DNA of 5,083 nucleotides from Candidatus Peribacteria bacterium (GTDB taxonomy: Bacteria; Patescibacteriota; Gracilibacteria; Peribacterales; Peribacteraceae): positions 1 to 5,083 of the forward strand of contig CAINWJ010000074.1 of the NCBI GenBank assembly GCA_903854455.1, in the 5' to 3' direction. A model generated the notes under the pieces. The model was not told where the DNA came from. It saw only the letters and a program-made list of their open reading frames with translations, and searched no databases. Of the stretch, positions 4,582 to 5,083 are shown in pieces (positions within the stretch are counted from its first letter, which is position 1; each line of letters opens with the position of its first letter). The position numbers and the translations under genes are program-made.

Positions 4582-5083
4582 GGGAAGGGCTAGGAATTGG
4601 GAATTGGGAATTGGGTGATGGGTTCGTTGGTTTCTTTGGACTCCTTGTTTTCCCTTGATTTCCTCGTCCTATCGCCGCCAAACAACTCCTCGCCTTGTGC
4701 AGGCATTCGTTATCCTCATATTCCGGCACACTGTCTTTGACGATACCTGCACCAACGCGGAGTGATACTTTGTCCGGAGTAAACACCATCGTCCGGATGG
4801 CGATGGCCATGTCCAGGTTGCCGGAGCAATCGATGTACCCGAACGCGCCGCCGTACACACCGCGCGGCGAATCCTCCAGCGACCGGATGATCTCCATGGC
4901 ACGGAGCTTGGGCGCACCGGTAAGCGTGCCGGCAGGGAATACAGATCGAAGCGCATCGAGACTTGTCCGGTTCTTCGCGAGCGTTCCGGTGATATCCGTC
5001 ACGATGTGGCAAACGTGCGCATAACGTTCGATGTGGAAGGGATCTCTCACCTCCACCGACCCGATCTCCGCGATACGTCCGAG
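4505..5083 (-). CDS. trpE: Anthranilate synthase component I, C-terminal part (start outside window)
   Basis: TrpE makes anthranilate from chorismate with ammonia supplied by TrpG. The window holds 192 codons of the chorismate-binding domain. It enters at the right edge with LGRIAEIGSVEV and continues through HIERYAHVCHIVTDITG, FPAGTLTGAPK, RAMEII, YGGAFGYID, NLDMAIAIRT and GAGIVKDSVPEYEDNE. The glutamates in RAMEII and near EYEDNE correspond to the family's Mg2+-binding residues. The conserved domain ends at CLAAI (about 4670). The frame stays open for 54 more codons, through 9-nt and 7-nt repeats (TRSPKKPTN, NSQFPIP) and then 77 nt inside trpG, ending at TGA 4507-4505. That tail has no family counterpart. 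A TAG in the next frame at 4671-4669 lies exactly at the end of the domain, so a single-base indel or assembly error could explain the extension. PabB is an alternative, made unlikely by the operon. Confidence 0.96.
   Translation of the reverse strand, partial: LGRIAEIGSVEVRDPFHIERYAHVCHIVTDITGTLAKNRTSLDALRSVFPAGTLTGAPKLRAMEIIRSLEDSPRGVYGGAFGYIDCSGNLDMAIAIRTMVFTPDKVSLRVGAGIVKDSVPEYEDNECLHKARSCLAAIGRGNQGKTRSPKKPTNPSPNSQFPIPSPSRAHPHPRQLRFLHLQPLPGGGDAWW
4593..4613. repeat. Three exact tandem copies of GGAATTG
   Basis: Three perfect 7-nt copies lie between the end of the conserved TrpE domain and the trpG start, 12 nt upstream of the GTG. A 7-nt unit shifts frame with each copy, so copy-number change would alter how the trpE frame enters trpG. 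Similar short A/T/G-rich tandem heptamers are known from cyanobacteria, but the motif alone does not identify the host. Confidence 0.9.
4626..4662. repeat. Degenerate 9-nt tandem repeat after the TrpE domain
   Basis: The units are GTTGGTTTC, TTTGGACTC and CTTGTTTTC, then after one extra C, CTTGATTTC. It has the same family and orientation as 182-217, with 13 identical bases at its left edge (4622-4634 matches 178-190). Relative to that copy it lacks one CTTGGTTTC unit. On the minus strand in the trpE frame it reads TRSPKKPTN, the same register that gives KKPRKPTN in TrpB. Confidence 0.85.

Noticed and set aside
4593..4613. GGAATTG heptamers as evidence of a cyanobacterial host
   Set aside because: Similar heptamers occur in cyanobacteria, but a compact full trp operon is not typical there, and a short repeat is weak taxonomic evidence.

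Overview
The window holds most of a tryptophan biosynthesis operon, all on the minus strand. In transcription order, from the right edge to the left, the genes are trpE (C-terminal part only), trpG, trpD, trpC, trpF, trpB and trpA (first 40 codons only). Together they cover the whole route from chorismate to tryptophan: anthranilate synthase (TrpE with the glutaminase TrpG), phosphoribosyl transfer (TrpD), isomerisation (TrpF), indole-glycerol-phosphate formation (TrpC) and tryptophan synthase (TrpB with TrpA). I see no gene on the plus strand. The long open frames there lie opposite trp genes and resemble nothing.

The genes are bacterial, with single-function TrpC and TrpF and a separate TrpG. 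Base composition looks moderate, a little above half G+C by eye. None of the six visible start codons (trpG, trpD, trpC, trpF, trpB, trpA) has a Shine-Dalgarno motif, and several follow pyrimidine-rich leaders. I cannot assign a phylum. A little-studied lineage with weak use of the anti-Shine-Dalgarno is a reasonable guess, no more.

Layout: 1-121 trpA start; 122-174 spacer made of 9-nt repeats; 175-1404 trpB; 1405-1481 spacer with a second 9-nt repeat and a hairpin; 1482-2093 trpF, overlapping trpC by 4 nt (ATGA); 2090-2875 trpC; 2876-2992 spacer with two palindromes; 2993-4000 trpD, overlapping trpG by 4 nt (ATGA); 3997-4581 trpG; 4505-5083 trpE, whose open frame runs 77 nt into trpG. No promoter, leader peptide or U-tract terminator is visible; the operon promoter should lie beyond the right edge.

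The enzymes are ordinary, and I found no new biological system. The notable feature is repeat DNA at the gene ends. Degenerate 9-nt tandem repeats encode a Lys/Pro-rich tail on TrpB and, if the frame is real, on TrpE. Small GC-rich hairpins encode the last residues of TrpC and TrpF. Because 9 nt is three codons, such repeats can change length without shifting frame.
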